A stretch of 64,000 bases of DNA, from NCBI GenBank assembly GCA_030824515.1, contig JAVBXN010000015.1, positions 101,003 through 165,002 on the forward strand, read 5' to 3'. This document shows, one piece after another, positions 45,220 through 56,018 of the stretch. Both the position numbers and the translations under genes were made by a program. Position 1 is the first letter of the stretch; each line of letters starts with the position of its first letter. The notes beneath the pieces are model-generated. The model had not been told where the DNA came from, ran no database searches, and saw nothing but the letters and a program-made list of their open reading frames with translations. This DNA comes from Pelobacter sp. (GTDB taxonomy: Bacteria > Desulfobacterota > Desulfuromonadia > Geobacterales > Pseudopelobacteraceae).

Positions 45220-47178
45220 ATGCAAAAGCCATTACTTGAACTCAAGGGCTTGGGGCGCAGCTTTGTCACCGGTGAACAGAAAATTCCGGTGCTGAAAGGG
45301 ATCGAACTGACCATCCATGGTGGCGAAATGGTCGCGATCGTGGGAGCCTCCGGTTCCGGGAAATCGACTCTGATGAATATCCTCGGCTGCCTTGATCGGC
45401 CAAGCGAGGGAAGTTACCGGATCGATGGACAGGAAACCGGGGAGCTTTCCGGTAATGAACTGGCCAGGTTACGGCGGGATTACTTCGGTTTTATCTTCCA
45501 GCGCTACCACCTGATGCCGCACTTGACAGCCGCCCAGAATACCGAAATTCCGGCGATCTATTCCGGTGTGAACAAAAGTACACGCAGTACCAGAACCCGG
45601 GAAATTCTAAGCCGGCTGGGCCTGGGGGATCGGTGTGATCATCGTCCCAACCAGCTTTCCGGTGGCCAGCAACAGCGGGTAAGTATTGCCCGGGCGCTTA
45701 TGAACGGCGGCGACGTAATCCTGGCAGACGAACCAACCGGGGCGCTGGATAGCAAAAGCGGTCAGGAGATGATGAATGTGCTCCACGAGTTGCACGCACG
45801 TGGACATACCATCATTCTGGTTACCCACGACATGCAGGTTGCCGGCCATGCTGAACGGATCATTGAGCTCAGCGATGGTGAGATCATCCGGGATCAACTG
45901 AATCCTGGCGCGCCTGCTATTGAAAAAATGGAGCTGCCTGAAAAAAACTCTGTTGAGAAACCGTCAAACTTTCTCCAGGCCAACTGGGGACGTTTTGCCG
46001 AAGCTTTCAAGATGGCCCTGATCGCCTTGTCCTCCCATCGGATGCGGACACTACTGACAATGCTCGGCATAATCATCGGCATCACCTCGGTGGTTTCAGT
46101 GGTGGCGCTTGGTCAGGGGGCTCGGCAGAAGGTTGTCAATGATATCAGTTCCATGGGAACAAACGTCATTGATATTAATCCGGGCAAGGATTGGGGTGAC
46201 GAAGACGCCTCCAGTATTCAGACTTTGGTGCCTTCCGATCTGGAGGCTCTGAAAGCACAGGTTTACGTTGACAGCGCTACCCCTGCAACCGGTGGCAGCC
46301 AGGTGCTTCGGCTTCGTAACATTACGGCAAATGCCTCGGTAAATGGTGTCGGTGAACAATATTTCCGTGTCAAGGGATACGAAATCTCACAAGGAGCATT
46401 ATTCAAAGCCGGCGATGTCAGTCAACAGGCCCAGGTGGTGGTAATCGATCAGAATACTGGCAAGAAGTTCTTTGCCAGGGAGAACCCGATCGGCAAGATC
46501 ATCTTTCTCGGCGAGCTGCCCTGCCGGGTTATTGGCGTAACCAAGGAGAAGGAAGGGCCCTTTGGCAACAGCCAAAACCTGCAGGTATGGATTCCTTACA
46601 GTGCCGCGATGAGCAGGCTTTTGGGACAACAGTATTTCAATTCCATAACCGTCAGGGTTATGGAGGGCACATCCAATCAGATCGCTGAACAGAGCATCAT
46701 TAATCTGCTCAAACAGAGACATGGCCGTAAGGACTTTTTCACCAACAGCAGTGACAGCATCCTGAAAACCGTCAATAAGACCACCGCTACCCTGACCCTG
46801 CTGATCTCGGCTATCGCAGTGATTTCACTGGTGGTAGGGGGCATCGGCGTGATGAATATCATGCTGGTTTCGGTGACCGAACGGACTCACGAGATCGGGA
46901 TCAGGATGGCGGTCGGGGCTCGTCAGGAGGACATCATGCAGCAGTTCCTGATTGAATCGGTACTGGTGTGCCTGATTGGCGGCATGATCGGCATCATCCT
47001 CTCCTATTGTGTGGGGTTGATCTTTTCGCTGTTCGTATCAAGCTTTGCCATGAAGTTTTCCTTTATCTCGATCATATCCGCATTCCTTTGTTCAACCATA
47101 ATCGGTGTCTTGTTTGGCTTCATACCGGCGCGAAATGCGGCGCGCCTTGATCCCATCGAAGCACTTGCCAGGGAGTAG
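45220..47178 (+). CDS. macB: MacB-like ABC transporter, ATPase fused to permease
   Basis: 652 residues, starting two bases after macA. The N-terminal ATPase (about 1-235) has Walker [10 protein letters not shown], signature LSGGQQQR and Walker [10 protein letters not shown]. Then follow a first membrane helix (about 275-298), a large periplasmic domain (about 300-520) and three C-terminal helices (about 525-640) ending in the FtsX-type [15 protein letters not shown]. MacB powers export of macrolides, lipopeptides, heme precursors or peptide toxins from the periplasm. The substrate is unknown; it may be a product of the neighbouring EF-hand/TPR genes, but nothing proves it. Confidence 0.95.
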   Translation: MQKPLLELKGLGRSFVTGEQKIPVLKGIELTIHGGEMVAIVGASGSGKSTLMNILGCLDRPSEGSYRIDGQETGELSGNELARLRRDYFGFIFQRYHLMPHLTAAQNTEIPAIYSGVNKSTRSTRTREILSRLGLGDRCDHRPNQLSGGQQQRVSIARALMNGGDVILADEPTGALDSKSGQEMMNVLHELHARGHTIILVTHDMQVAGHAERIIELSDGEIIRDQLNPGAPAIEKMELPEKNSVEKPSNFLQANWGRFAEAFKMALIALSSHRMRTLLTMLGIIIGITSVVSVVALGQGARQKVVNDISSMGTNVIDINPGKDWGDEDASSIQTLVPSDLEALKAQVYVDSATPATGGSQVLRLRNITANASVNGVGEQYFRVKGYEISQGALFKAGDVSQQAQVVVIDQNTGKKFFARENPIGKIIFLGELPCRVIGVTKEKEGPFGNSQNLQVWIPYSAAMSRLLGQQYFNSITVRVMEGTSNQIAEQSIINLLKQRHGRKDFFTNSSDSILKTVNKTTATLTLLISAIAVISLVVGGIGVMNIMLVSVTERTHEIGIRMAVGARQEDIMQQFLIESVLVCLIGGMIGIILSYCVGLIFSLFVSSFAMKFSFISIISAFLCSTIIGVLFGFIPARNAARLDPIEALARE

Positions 47179-47185
47179 CAGAACC

Positions 47186-48598
47186 ATGAAACGCAATCCG
47201 ACACAAAAAACAGTACGAATGACCGCACTCCTGATTGCTGCAACTCTCTTGCTGAACGGTTGCAGTGGTCTGCTTCCCCGCAGCAAGTACACCCGTCCGG
47301 ATGTCGTCTTGCCTGAGAAGTGGCAAGAGGAAAGTGTCACCGGTACAACGGTTGCTACTGGAGAACGGTGGTGGCAGGACTTTAACGACTCGATCCTGAA
47401 TGAACTTGTCGAGCGCGCACTCAAGACCAATAACAATCTGGCTGCCGCCGCCATCAAAGTGCGCCGTGCGAGGCTCAATGCCGAACTGACCGGCACTAAC
47501 CTGACTCCATCGGTAACTGTCGGAGCAAACAGCAGTATTAATCGAAACCTGAAGAACAATGCCGACACCAGATCGGGCAGTGCCACCGGGACCGTAAGTT
47601 ACGAGCAGGATCTCTGGGGCAAACTTGCCACTGCACGCGATGTCAGCCGCTGGGAAGCGGATGCAACCGAGGCTGACCGCCAAAGCAGTGCGCTGGCGTT
47701 GATTGGAACTACTGCGACAGATTATTGGCAGATCGCCTATCTGAACGAGCGGATTACTACCGCCGAGGCAAGCATCATCTACGCGGAAAAGATCCTGGAG
47801 CTGGTTGAGGTCAAATATGATGCCGGAGCAGTATCTGCTCTTGATAAGATTCAGGCCCGGCAAACGCTGGCCAGCCAGCGTGCCCAGCTCACGCTGCTGA
47901 TACAACAGCGCACAGAGGCTCGCAATGCACTGGCGATTCTGTTCAATCAACCGCCGGGCAGTGACGTGGCCGAACTCCGGCAATTACCGCGGATGCCGCT
48001 TCCTACAGTCAATGCCGGGCTTCCTGTAAGTCTTCTGGCACAGCGCCCCGATCTTCGCGCGGCGGAAAAGAGGCTCAGAAAATACCTGACAAGCGTGGAC
48101 AACACCCGCGCCGGTTACTATCCGTCTTTTTCCCTTACCGGCACGCTTGGCAGCAGCAGTACCACTCTGCTACAGGTGTTGCAAAACCCGTATGTTGCCC
48201 TGGGCGCCGGGTTGACGTTGCCGTTTATCCAGTGGAACAGCATGAAGCTTAATGTGGAGATATCACAGACGGAGTATGAGGAAGCTGCTGTTAATTTCCG
48301 TCAGGCGCTCTACTCCGCTTTAGGCGATGTTGAAAATGCCTTGTCGGCGCGTGTCCGCTATGCAGAGGAGAACCGGCAGCTGGAAGAATCGCTGGCTTTG
48401 GCCCGCAAGGCCGAGGATTTGACCGAAGTGCGTTATCGCGCGGGATCAACTGCACTGCAATCATGGTTGGATGCACAGGAAAGCCGACGGAGCGCCGAAA
48501 AGTCGCTTGCTGAAAACCGGCTAAACCGGCTCAAAAACAGTATGACACTGTATCAGGCGATTGGCGGCGCCATGCCTGCGACAGGGTCAGGCAACTAG
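47186..48598 (+). CDS. Outer membrane efflux lipoprotein (TolC/NodT family)
   Basis: 470 residues from the ATG eight bases after macB. Signal peptide with lipobox LLLNGC (about 18-23). Two OEP repeats follow the NodT pattern: SRYRPDVVLPEKW-type N-terminus (here TRPDVVLPEKWQEE), WWQDFNDSILNELVERALKTNNNL, and YEQDLWGKLATARDVSRWEADATEADR. The second half begins LPVSLLAQRPDLRAAEKRL. It forms the trimeric outer membrane duct of the MacAB system. Confidence 0.92.
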   Translation: MKRNPTQKTVRMTALLIAATLLLNGCSGLLPRSKYTRPDVVLPEKWQEESVTGTTVATGERWWQDFNDSILNELVERALKTNNNLAAAAIKVRRARLNAELTGTNLTPSVTVGANSSINRNLKNNADTRSGSATGTVSYEQDLWGKLATARDVSRWEADATEADRQSSALALIGTTATDYWQIAYLNERITTAEASIIYAEKILELVEVKYDAGAVSALDKIQARQTLASQRAQLTLLIQQRTEARNALAILFNQPPGSDVAELRQLPRMPLPTVNAGLPVSLLAQRPDLRAAEKRLRKYLTSVDNTRAGYYPSFSLTGTLGSSSTTLLQVLQNPYVALGAGLTLPFIQWNSMKLNVEISQTEYEEAAVNFRQALYSALGDVENALSARVRYAEENRQLEESLALARKAEDLTEVRYRAGSTALQSWLDAQESRRSAEKSLAENRLNRLKNSMTLYQAIGGAMPATGSGN

Positions 48599-49116
48599 GG
48601 TTAAGTGTTGCCTTGGGTGCGTTCCGGAACAAATCTCATATTCCAAATTTCCTGATACAGCATTCACTTCTCATAGAAGCCCCCTTAAAATAATAAAAGC
48701 AGACCTTACAGATCTGCCCCTGGGAAGTTGCACATGTTCTGAAACCTTTGATATACAGGTTTTGTTACATCTTTTCCCGCACCTTTAATATGTCTCACTT
48801 AATGCATGTCTTTATACAGCAATAAAATATGTATTGACATGATATAACAACTAGTTACGGGCGGTGCTTATTCAGTATGCAATCCGATAAAGGTATCAAT
48901 ATCACGTTACATTTTTGAAACTTATCAACAGCTTCAACAGGGTTATCAACATTATTTGTGGAAAGCACGTATCCCCCTGAAGTTACGATATGGACAGTTC
49001 CTCGCTTAAAATTAATGCAAGAATCACTGGTGGGTAACAACTCTGAAATTGGTTTTAAAACCGGAATGATGTTAGGATGCAATGAGTTGGTATGAATCCC
49101 CAAGGAGCTTTTTTCG
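48599..49116. other. AT-rich intergenic region
   Basis: No convincing gene in about 520 bases. A hairpin GCAGA / TCTGC (48702-48718), read on the complement, is followed by TTTTATTATTTT and would terminate leftward transcription. An 82-codon frame on the complement (48855-49103) has only a TTG start and no ribosome site. Confidence 0.45.
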
Positions 49117-49686
49117 ATGATCTGTCCTTATTGCAAAGAAACCATTCAAGATGGTGCGATAAAATGCCGCTACTGCGGTTCAATGCTTAATCTTGACCCA
49201 TCCAGCGCCATAAACATTGATAACATAAGCAGTGATGAGATTCGTGAATTCGTAGGACCAAATTCCCACTATTACGTACAGAACTTTTCAAAGTACACGA
49301 TATCGGGCAGAGAGCAGTTCTGTGCTACATGGAATTGGTCCTGTTTCGGATTTACTTTCATCTGGTTCTTGTACAGAAAGATGTACTTTTGGTCAGTTGT
49401 GTCTTTTATCGTCTTCTGTATACCGGGGATCAATTTTCTCCTGCATATAGGAACAGGTATAATCGGCAACTATCTGTACTACAGGTATGTGAAAGAGAAA
49501 ATCCTTGAAATCAGGTCAACACAACTACCGCAGAATTACAATCCCGTGCTGCAGGAACTCGGTGGGGTCAACAAGTGGGTGATCACCCTGGGGGTGGTCA
49601 TCGGAATAATCATGACGATACTCATTTCGATATTTTTCTCGACTATGATTGCTTCCATGAGCCACCTTGTAAGAATGACGATCTGA
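49117..49686 (+). CDS. Zinc-ribbon membrane protein, DUF2628-like
   Basis: 189 residues; AAGGAG lies 12 bases before the ATG. The N-terminal zinc ribbon is MICPYCKETIQDGAIKCRYCG. Three hydrophobic segments follow: about 78-105 (cut by FLYRKMYFW), 108-125 and 155-180. The middle section WNWSCFGFTFIWFLYRKMYFW matches the aromatic motif of DUF2628 membrane proteins. Function unknown. The base composition is AT-rich compared with the genes on either side. Confidence 0.7.
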   Translation: MICPYCKETIQDGAIKCRYCGSMLNLDPSSAINIDNISSDEIREFVGPNSHYYVQNFSKYTISGREQFCATWNWSCFGFTFIWFLYRKMYFWSVVSFIVFCIPGINFLLHIGTGIIGNYLYYRYVKEKILEIRSTQLPQNYNPVLQELGGVNKWVITLGVVIGIIMTILISIFFSTMIASMSHLVRMTI

Positions 49687-50052
49687 ACTATAGGTAAAAG
49701 GTTTCTACCCATCGCATGAATCTACTGTAGTTTGAAGGGTTTTGATGTTTGACCCAAATAGAGCTTAAGAGTGGAATGTGTGCAGTTTGGTGTCAAATAT
49801 TTGGCAGGATGTTCATTGCAACTGTTGGAGTATACTCGCTATAAATTTATTTCAACAGACTGTTTTTTTGTATTTGAAGTGATATATTGGAGTCGTAGGA
49901 AAGAAACAGAATTCACTTAAAGGAGGACTTACTTATTATGCAGAATGATACTCCGCCTGAGTGGAACCGGACATAGGATACAAGAGATTTCCGATAGAAT
50001 TGTTAAATCGGATTAAAACCTAAAAGGTAATCAAATATTAAGTGTAAAGAGA
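49687..50052. other. AT-rich gap with a possible 12-codon peptide
   Basis: A strong ribosome site (AAAGGAGG) near 49920 precedes ATG at 49939, but the frame closes after 12 codons (MQNDTPPEWNRT). It may be the relic of a gene or a leader peptide. Nothing else is supported. Confidence 0.35.
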
Positions 50053-50083
50053 AGCCCACCGAATTAACTTGGTGGGCTTTTTA
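50053..50083. terminator. Bidirectional terminator
   Basis: AGCCCACC / GGTGGGCT with a ten-base loop is followed by TTTTTA on the plus strand; it lies just past the stop of the PilZ gene on the other strand. Confidence 0.8.
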
Positions 50084-50089
50084 TATGCA

Positions 50090-50404
50090 CTAATTCTTAT
50101 TTGCAGAATACTTATGCTTCTTGTGTTGATGCTCCTGATGGTTAAAGCTAATTCCCACACTTCCTGAATCAAGTTCAACGATCCTCCCTGTAAACTTTGC
50201 AGAACTCAATTTAGTTTTGTCATTTAGCATCAGTCCACACATTTCGCCAACGTGCAAACCATTTGGATTATTGTCACTCAACTTAATCAATGCTCCAGTT
50301 AGTGATAAATTTCCTAGTAGTGCCTGATAGGTAACTCCATCAAGTCCCATTAGGAGACAATGTGAACCTCTACTGATGCTGAAGTTATTTGACTCATTTT
50401 TCAT
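50090..50404 (-). CDS. PilZ-domain protein (possible c-di-GMP receptor)
   Basis: 104 residues, AAGGAG before the ATG. A single PilZ-like barrel: RGSHCLLMGLDGVTYQALLGNLSLTGALIKL corresponds to the usual R...(D/N)xSxxG arrangement (here NLSLTGA), with a later segment GRIVELDSGSVGISF. The RxxxR arm is reduced, so c-di-GMP binding is uncertain. The C-terminus is Lys/His-rich. It sits in the AT-rich stretch next to the tmRNA gene. The GEMM riboswitch at 59997 is the other cyclic-dinucleotide element in the window. Confidence 0.7.
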   Translation of the reverse strand: MKNESNNFSISRGSHCLLMGLDGVTYQALLGNLSLTGALIKLSDNNPNGLHVGEMCGLMLNDKTKLSSAKFTGRIVELDSGSVGISFNHQEHQHKKHKYSANKN

Positions 50405-50555
50405 GTAATGTACTCCTTAACTAACTACATTACTCCTTTATCTGGTAAATAAGGAAATTTACTGCTCTGTTTTGGGGGTATAACAAAATAAAAAGTATCC
50501 CCAAAACACCGGATTTCACGATATGCTATCGGACATTACGGGACAACATAAAAGA

Positions 50556-50583
50556 AAAAGCCCCTGATTTCTCAAGGGCTTTT
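50556..50583 (-). terminator. Terminator of the tmRNA gene
   Basis: AAAAGCCC / GGGCTTTT pair (with internal bases) and on the complement are followed by TCTTTTATG. It lies 32 bases past the mature tmRNA 3' end. Confidence 0.75.
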
Positions 50584-50614
50584 GGTCTTGTACGGACTGT
50601 GCCGGACTGTTAAA

Positions 50615-50967
50615 TGGTGGAGGCGGTGGGAGTCGAACCCACGTCCGAAAAATCTAGCATCTGAGACCCTACACCGTTAGTTCGTTGCTCGATTTAACCG
50701 TCTGCCTGCGCAGCGAACAAGGCAGTCAAACGGCGGTCCCGTGAGTTTCGGGTTGCGCTACGGGCGTTGCGCTCCCCTATCCGGTAGTGAGTGACGCCCC
50801 CTTTTTACCACCGGCATCTTGATCGGGGACGCCTGTTAAGCTGCTAGAGCTACAGGAGTGTTATAATTGTCGGCAATTAATGCCGTGCAGGTTTATTAAG
50901 GTCGGCCGCCTGCCCCGACCCGGTGCTCCCCAGATTTTCAATTCCCCGTCGAAACCTTTACGCCCCC
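50615..50967 (-). ncRNA. ssrA: Transfer-messenger RNA (tmRNA)
   Basis: On the complement the 5' end reads GGGGGCG then TAAAGGTTTCGACGGGG, and the 3' end has GTGGGTTCGACTCCCACCGCCTCCACCA-type T arm and acceptor (ending at 50615). The 5' GGGGGCG pairs with the 3' CGCCTCC with one G-U pair. Length about 353 nt fits one-piece tmRNA. It rescues stalled ribosomes with SmpB, whose gene is 46 bases upstream in the same direction. Confidence 0.95.
50836..50874 (-). other. tmRNA proteolysis tag reading frame
   Basis: Within ssrA the frame GCC GAC AAT TAT AAC ... GCA GCT TAA encodes ADNYNTPVALAA and a stop. The ending ALAA is the degradation signal read by ClpXP-type proteases. The exact resume codon is inferred. 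Confidence 0.85.
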
Positions 50968-51013
50968 TTTGTAAATACAATGTTGAAATTAGAATTTTGA
51001 ATTATGAAAAAGG

Positions 51014-51472
51014 CTAATCCCGATTTCTGGACTTGAGCGCCTGTGACATCTCGCGCTGGCCATCCTTCTTCTTCAAGTCCTCGCGTTTATCGTACAGTTT
51101 CTTCCCTTTGGCAAGCCCTATCTCTACCTTGACCCGCCCATCCTTGAAGTAGAGCCTGAGCGGAATGACCGAAAGACCCTTTTCACGGATACGGCCGTAC
51201 AGGCGTTCGATCTCGCGGCGATGCAACAGCAGCTTGCGGTTGCGGTCCGGTTGATGGTTCTGGCGGTTGCCGAATTCGTACTGCGAGATGTTCAGGTTGT
51301 GCAGGAACGCCTCGCCGTCACGCACCAGCATGAACGAATCGTTCAGGTTGGCCTTGCCGGCCCGCAGCGACTTGACTTCGGTCCCCTGCAGGACCAGCCC
51401 CGCCTCCAGCTTTTCTTCGATGAAGTAATCGTGGTAGGCCTTCTTGTTGTTGCAGATCAGTTTCTCACCCAT
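51014..51472 (-). CDS. smpB: SsrA-binding protein SmpB
   Basis: 152 residues from the ATG at 51470-51472 (a longer start 12 bases upstream is possible). Full SmpB pattern: [105 protein letters not shown]. The basic C-terminal tail enters the ribosomal mRNA channel. Functions with the adjacent tmRNA. Confidence 0.97.
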   Translation of the reverse strand: MGEKLICNNKKAYHDYFIEEKLEAGLVLQGTEVKSLRAGKANLNDSFMLVRDGEAFLHNLNISQYEFGNRQNHQPDRNRKLLLHRREIERLYGRIREKGLSVIPLRLYFKDGRVKVEIGLAKGKKLYDKREDLKKKDGQREMSQALKSRNRD

Positions 51473-51643
51473 GTTTGCCACCATAGCAGAATTTTATCGA
51501 AAAGGGAATCATGCTGCTGTCTGCCTGCTGCGTTGCACATGGGTGGTGGTTATGATAATTCCGGTTGCAGCCGCACTCCTCCTTGCAATAAGCCTTGGTT
51601 ATCTATATATTCGCCGCTATCTCTGTCTACGAGGATGGATAAT

Positions 51644-54136
51644 ATGACGCCAGCAGAAACAGTTCCCGCCAACGGCGACAAGCCGACCGCCGCCGATCTC
51701 CAACGTTCATTTCTTCGCCATCTGAAATATACGCTGGTCAGGGACAAGTATTCCGCGACCAAGGCCGACCTCTATCTGGCGCTGGCCTATGCCGTGCGTG
51801 ACGTGCTGGTGGACCGCTGGCTCGACACCCAGCAATCCTACTACATCAACGATGCCAAGCGGGTCTATTACATTTCGATGGAATTCCTGATGGGTCGCAC
51901 ACTCGGCAACAGCCTGATCAACCTGGGGATCATGGACGAGTGGCAGACCGCGCTGAAACAGATGGGAATCGATGTGGAGGAACTGCAGGAGAACGAGTGG
52001 GACGCCGGCTTGGGAAACGGCGGACTGGGGCGTCTGGCGGCCTGCTTCCTGGATTCGATGGCAACCATGAGCCTGCCGGCCTACGGTTACGGCATCCGCT
52101 ATGAATTCGGCATGTTCTATCAGAAGATCATCGACGGAGCCCAGTGCGAGTATCCGGACAACTGGCTGCGTTACGGCAACCCCTGGGAATTTGACCGTCA
52201 GGAACACCTGCACCAGATCAAGTTCGGCGGACGGGTGGATTACCATACCGATCAGTCCGGCGACAAGCGCTGTTCCTGGGTTGACACCACCGATGTCATG
52301 GCCCTGGCCTATGACTTTCCGGTGCCGGGCTACGGCAACGATACCGTCAACACCATGCGGCTCTGGAGCGCCAAATCTACCCGTGATTTCGAGCTGGGTT
52401 CCTTCAACCAGGGCAACTATATCGGCGCGGTGGAATCCAAGATGCGCACCGAGAACATCTCCAAGGTGCTCTATCCGGCCGACCACATGGCCGAGGGCAA
52501 GGAACTGCGCCTGCGCCAGGAGTATTTCCTCTCTTCCGCGACGGTGCAGGACATCTTCTATCGATTTGCCAAGAAGCATGACGACCTGAACATGCTTCCC
52601 GAAAAGGTGGCGATACAACTTAACGATACCCATCCGACCCTGGCGATACCGGAGCTGATGCGGATTCTGATGGACGAGAAACATCTCGGCTGGGACGAAG
52701 CCTGGAATATCTCGGTCAGGACTTTTGCCTATACCAACCATACCGTGTTGCCGGAAGCGCTTGAAAAATGGCCCGTGCAAACCATGGAAAAGATACTGCC
52801 GCGTCATCTGCATATCATCTACGAAATAAACGAGCATTTCATTCGGCAGATCGCCGGTCGTTTTCCGGGGGATTCCGGGCGCCTGCGGCGCATGTCGATC
52901 ATCGGCGAGGATGGCGAAAAAAATGTCCGCATGGCCCATCTGGCCATCGTCGGCAGCCACTCGGTCAACGGCGTGTCGGCCCTGCACAGTGAAATCCTCA
53001 AGGACGATCTGTTCCATGATTTTTACGAAATGTGGCCGGAGCGTTTCAATAACAAGACCAACGGCATTACCCAGCGCCGTTGGTTGAAATATTCCAACCG
53101 ATGGCTGGCCGACCTGATCTCGTCAAAAATAGGGGAGGGGTGGGTCACCGACCTGGGCGAGCTCAAAAAACTGATCCCGCTGGCCGGTGACCGTGAGTTC
53201 CAGCAGCAGTGGATCGAGGTCAAGCATGCCAACAAGCGTAACCTGGCCGACTACATCTACAAGCATAACGGCATCATGGTGTCGCCGGATTCCATGTTTG
53301 ACTGCCAGACCAAGCGTATCCACGAATACAAACGCCAGCTGCTGAACGTGCTGCATGTGATCACGCGCTACAATCGCATCAAGGCCAATCCCGGGGGCAA
53401 TTTCGCGCCGCGCACGGTCATTTTCGGCGGCAAGGCCGCTCCTTCCTATTTCATGGCCAAGCTGATCATCAACCTGATCAACGCAGTAGGCGAAATCGTC
53501 AACAATGATCCCGATCTGAACGGACTGCTGAAGGTGGTCTTCCTGGGCAATTACAACGTCTCCCTGGCCGAGATGATCTTTCCGGCCTCCGACCTGTCCG
53601 AGCAGATCTCCACCGCCGGCACCGAGGCATCCGGCACCGGCAACATGAAGTACTCGCTGAACGGCGCGCTGACGATCGGCACCCTGGACGGCGCCAACAT
53701 CGAGATCATGGAAGAGGTCGGGCGCGACAACATCTTCATCTTCGGCCTGACCGCCGAACAGGTTACCGGTCTGAAAAACGCCGGTTACCGGCCGCAGGAT
53801 TACTACCTCCACAACCAGGAGCTGAGGCAGGCCATAGACATGATCGGCAACGGCAGCTTTTCCCCCGGCCATCCGGAGCTTTTCAAGCCGGTGGTGGATA
53901 CCCTGCTGGGGCTCGACCACTACCTGCTGCTGGCGGATTACGCTTCGTACATCGCGACCCAGGACGAAGTGGACCGGCTCTACCAGCAGCCCCACGAATG
54001 GGCCCGCACATCGATCCTGAATACCGCCGGCATGGGCAAGTTCTCCAGTGACCGGACCATCTCCGAATACGCCAGTGAAATCTGGGATATCAAGCCGGAA
54101 AAGATCAAGCGCACCGTCAAGCGGGATATTCATTGA
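51644..54136 (+). CDS. glgP: Glycogen/alpha-glucan phosphorylase
   Basis: 830 residues; the ATG at 51644 is nine bases after GAGG and an upstream ATG at 51635 is too close to it. The GT35 landmarks are present: [66 protein letters not shown], and the PLP lysine in [27 protein letters not shown]. It releases glucose 1-phosphate from storage glucan. pfkA lies 2 kb downstream, so storage-sugar use and glycolysis are near each other. rarA overlaps its stop. Confidence 0.97.
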   Translation: MTPAETVPANGDKPTAADLQRSFLRHLKYTLVRDKYSATKADLYLALAYAVRDVLVDRWLDTQQSYYINDAKRVYYISMEFLMGRTLGNSLINLGIMDEWQTALKQMGIDVEELQENEWDAGLGNGGLGRLAACFLDSMATMSLPAYGYGIRYEFGMFYQKIIDGAQCEYPDNWLRYGNPWEFDRQEHLHQIKFGGRVDYHTDQSGDKRCSWVDTTDVMALAYDFPVPGYGNDTVNTMRLWSAKSTRDFELGSFNQGNYIGAVESKMRTENISKVLYPADHMAEGKELRLRQEYFLSSATVQDIFYRFAKKHDDLNMLPEKVAIQLNDTHPTLAIPELMRILMDEKHLGWDEAWNISVRTFAYTNHTVLPEALEKWPVQTMEKILPRHLHIIYEINEHFIRQIAGRFPGDSGRLRRMSIIGEDGEKNVRMAHLAIVGSHSVNGVSALHSEILKDDLFHDFYEMWPERFNNKTNGITQRRWLKYSNRWLADLISSKIGEGWVTDLGELKKLIPLAGDREFQQQWIEVKHANKRNLADYIYKHNGIMVSPDSMFDCQTKRIHEYKRQLLNVLHVITRYNRIKANPGGNFAPRTVIFGGKAAPSYFMAKLIINLINAVGEIVNNDPDLNGLLKVVFLGNYNVSLAEMIFPASDLSEQISTAGTEASGTGNMKYSLNGALTIGTLDGANIEIMEEVGRDNIFIFGLTAEQVTGLKNAGYRPQDYYLHNQELRQAIDMIGNGSFSPGHPELFKPVVDTLLGLDHYLLLADYASYIATQDEVDRLYQQPHEWARTSILNTAGMGKFSSDRTISEYASEIWDIKPEKIKRTVKRDIH

Positions 54137-55530
54137 AATCCGGAAGCGCGACACAGACTCCCGGATTGTGGGACCAAACGGCGGGAATCAACCGAGCCCC
54201 GGATGTTTCCAGCCATGCGCCGCTGGCGGAGCGCATGCGTCCCCGCAATATGGCCGAATTTATCGGCCAGGAACACCTGCTTGGAGAGGGACGTCTCCTG
54301 CGGGCGATGATCGAGAACGACAACCTGTCTTCGCTGATCTTCTGGGGCCCGCCCGGTTGCGGCAAGACCACGCTGGCCCATATAATCGCCGCCGAAACCC
54401 ACATGCGATTCGTTTTCTTTTCGGCAATCCTCGCGGGCATCAAGGAAATCCGCGAGATATTCCGCGATGCGGAGGCGTTCGCGGCCCGTGGTCAACGCAC
54501 GCTGCTGTTCGTCGACGAGATCCACCGCTTCAACAAATCCCAGCAGGACGCGTTCCTGCCGTATGTGGAAAGAGGCGTGGTCACGATTATCGGCGCCACT
54601 ACTGAAAATCCCTCCTTCGAAGTGATCGCCCCGCTGCTCTCCCGTTGCCGGGTGTTGACCCTGCAGCAGCTGGAACCGGATGCGATCCGCGATATCCTGA
54701 AACAGGCGCTGCATGATACGGAACGCGGCCTCGGTCGGCTCGGAGTGACTGCCAGCGATGAGGCCTTTGATTTCCTGGCGTCCCAGGCCGACGGTGACGC
54801 CCGCAAGGCTCTCAACACGCTGGAGGTGGCCAGCGGACTGGTTTCGACTCCTCCTGACGCTGCGGCTCCGCCGGGCAGCCCGCCGATAAACGCCTGCATA
54901 ACCCTGGAAACTGTCCAGGAAGCGCAGCAGAAAAAGGCGCTGCTGTACGACAAGGGGGGCGAGGAGCATTACAACGTAATTTCAGCGTTCATCAAGTCGT
55001 TGCGCGGCAGCGACCCGGACGCGGCGCTGTACTGGCTGGCGCGCATGCTGGAGGCCGGAGAGGATCCGCTTTTCATCCTGCGGCGCATGATAATCCTGGC
55101 CTCCGAGGATATCGGCAATGCCGACCCGCGCGCCTTGCAGGTGGCGGTTTCGGCGCTGCAGGCTTTCCAGATGATCGGCATGCCGGAAGGACGCATCACG
55201 CTGGGGCAGGCGGTTACCTACCTGGCGACCGCTCCCAAATCCAACGCCTCCTACGCCGGCATCAATGCCGCCCTGGCCGAGGTCAGAAACAGCGGCGCCC
55301 TGCCGGTGCCGCTGCATGTCCGCAACGCCCCCACCAGGCTGATGAAGGAGTTGGGCTACGGCAAGGGTTATCAGTACGCCCATGATTACGACGACGGCTA
55401 TTCCGGGCAGGAGTGCCTTCCGGAGAAACTGGCCGGTCGCAGGTTCTACGAGCCCAAGGGGCACGGCTATGAGAAGAATATTGTCGAACGGATGGAGTGG
55501 CTGAAAAAAAGGAAAGACAGACCTTCATGA
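54133..55530 (+). CDS. rarA: Replication-associated recombination protein A (MgsA family AAA+ ATPase)
   Basis: 465 residues from a TTG that overlaps the glgP stop; a later ATG at residue 35 would delete the N-terminal segment. RarA features: [17 protein letters not shown], Walker [10 protein letters not shown], Walker [21 protein letters not shown], sensor [10 protein letters not shown], and the C-terminal tetramerisation region ([37 protein letters not shown]). It acts at stalled replication forks. Confidence 0.95.
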   Translation: MKSGSATQTPGLWDQTAGINRAPDVSSHAPLAERMRPRNMAEFIGQEHLLGEGRLLRAMIENDNLSSLIFWGPPGCGKTTLAHIIAAETHMRFVFFSAILAGIKEIREIFRDAEAFAARGQRTLLFVDEIHRFNKSQQDAFLPYVERGVVTIIGATTENPSFEVIAPLLSRCRVLTLQQLEPDAIRDILKQALHDTERGLGRLGVTASDEAFDFLASQADGDARKALNTLEVASGLVSTPPDAAAPPGSPPINACITLETVQEAQQKKALLYDKGGEEHYNVISAFIKSLRGSDPDAALYWLARMLEAGEDPLFILRRMIILASEDIGNADPRALQVAVSALQAFQMIGMPEGRITLGQAVTYLATAPKSNASYAGINAALAEVRNSGALPVPLHVRNAPTRLMKELGYGKGYQYAHDYDDGYSGQECLPEKLAGRRFYEPKGHGYEKNIVERMEWLKKRKDRPS

Positions 55531-55988
55531 AACCTTACACTCTCGAACGCCGGCAGATCCTGCCGGTATCCCTGGACGAGGCCTGGAGTTTCTTTTCCAA
55601 CCCCGGCAACCTGGTGAAGATAACCCCGCCGGACATGGATTTCAGAATCACTTCGCCGCCCTGTGAAGAAACCTATGCCGGCCAGATCATCACCTATACC
55701 GTGCGCCCGCTGATGCGGGTCGAGGTCAGCTGGACGACCGAGATCACCCACGTCGAACGTCCGAACTTCTTCGTTGACGAGCAGCGCTTCGGACCGTATC
55801 GATTCTGGCACCATCAGCACCGCTTCCGCCAGGTGGAAGGCGGCGTCGAGATGCATGACCTGGTCCACTACCTGCTTCACCACGACCATCTGGTGGGACT
55901 GATCAACCGCCTGTTCGTGGCGCCGCGTCTGCGGCGGATCTTCGACTACCGCAGCAGGAAACTGCAAGAGCTTTTTCCGGTTAAATGA
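55527..55988 (+). CDS. SRPBCC-family ligand-binding-like protein
   Basis: 153 residues; ATG overlaps the rarA stop. The pattern YTLERRQILPVSLDEAWSFFSNPGNLVKITPP, TYTVRPLMRVEVSWTTEITHVERPNFFVDEQRFGPYRFWHHQHRFRQV is the START/polyketide-cyclase-like (SRPBCC) fold. Members bind hydrophobic small molecules; role here unknown. Cotranscribed with rarA by position. Confidence 0.8.
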   Translation: MKPYTLERRQILPVSLDEAWSFFSNPGNLVKITPPDMDFRITSPPCEETYAGQIITYTVRPLMRVEVSWTTEITHVERPNFFVDEQRFGPYRFWHHQHRFRQVEGGVEMHDLVHYLLHHDHLVGLINRLFVAPRLRRIFDYRSRKLQELFPVK

Positions 55989-56018
55989 CCGATTAAATTC
56001 CATCTGGAGGGAACAACC

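Noticed and set aside
48855..49103. 82-codon frame on the complement, with a leftward terminator at 48702-48718
   Set aside because: Only a TTG start with no ribosome site and no family resemblance; the terminator makes it a little more plausible but not enough to call.
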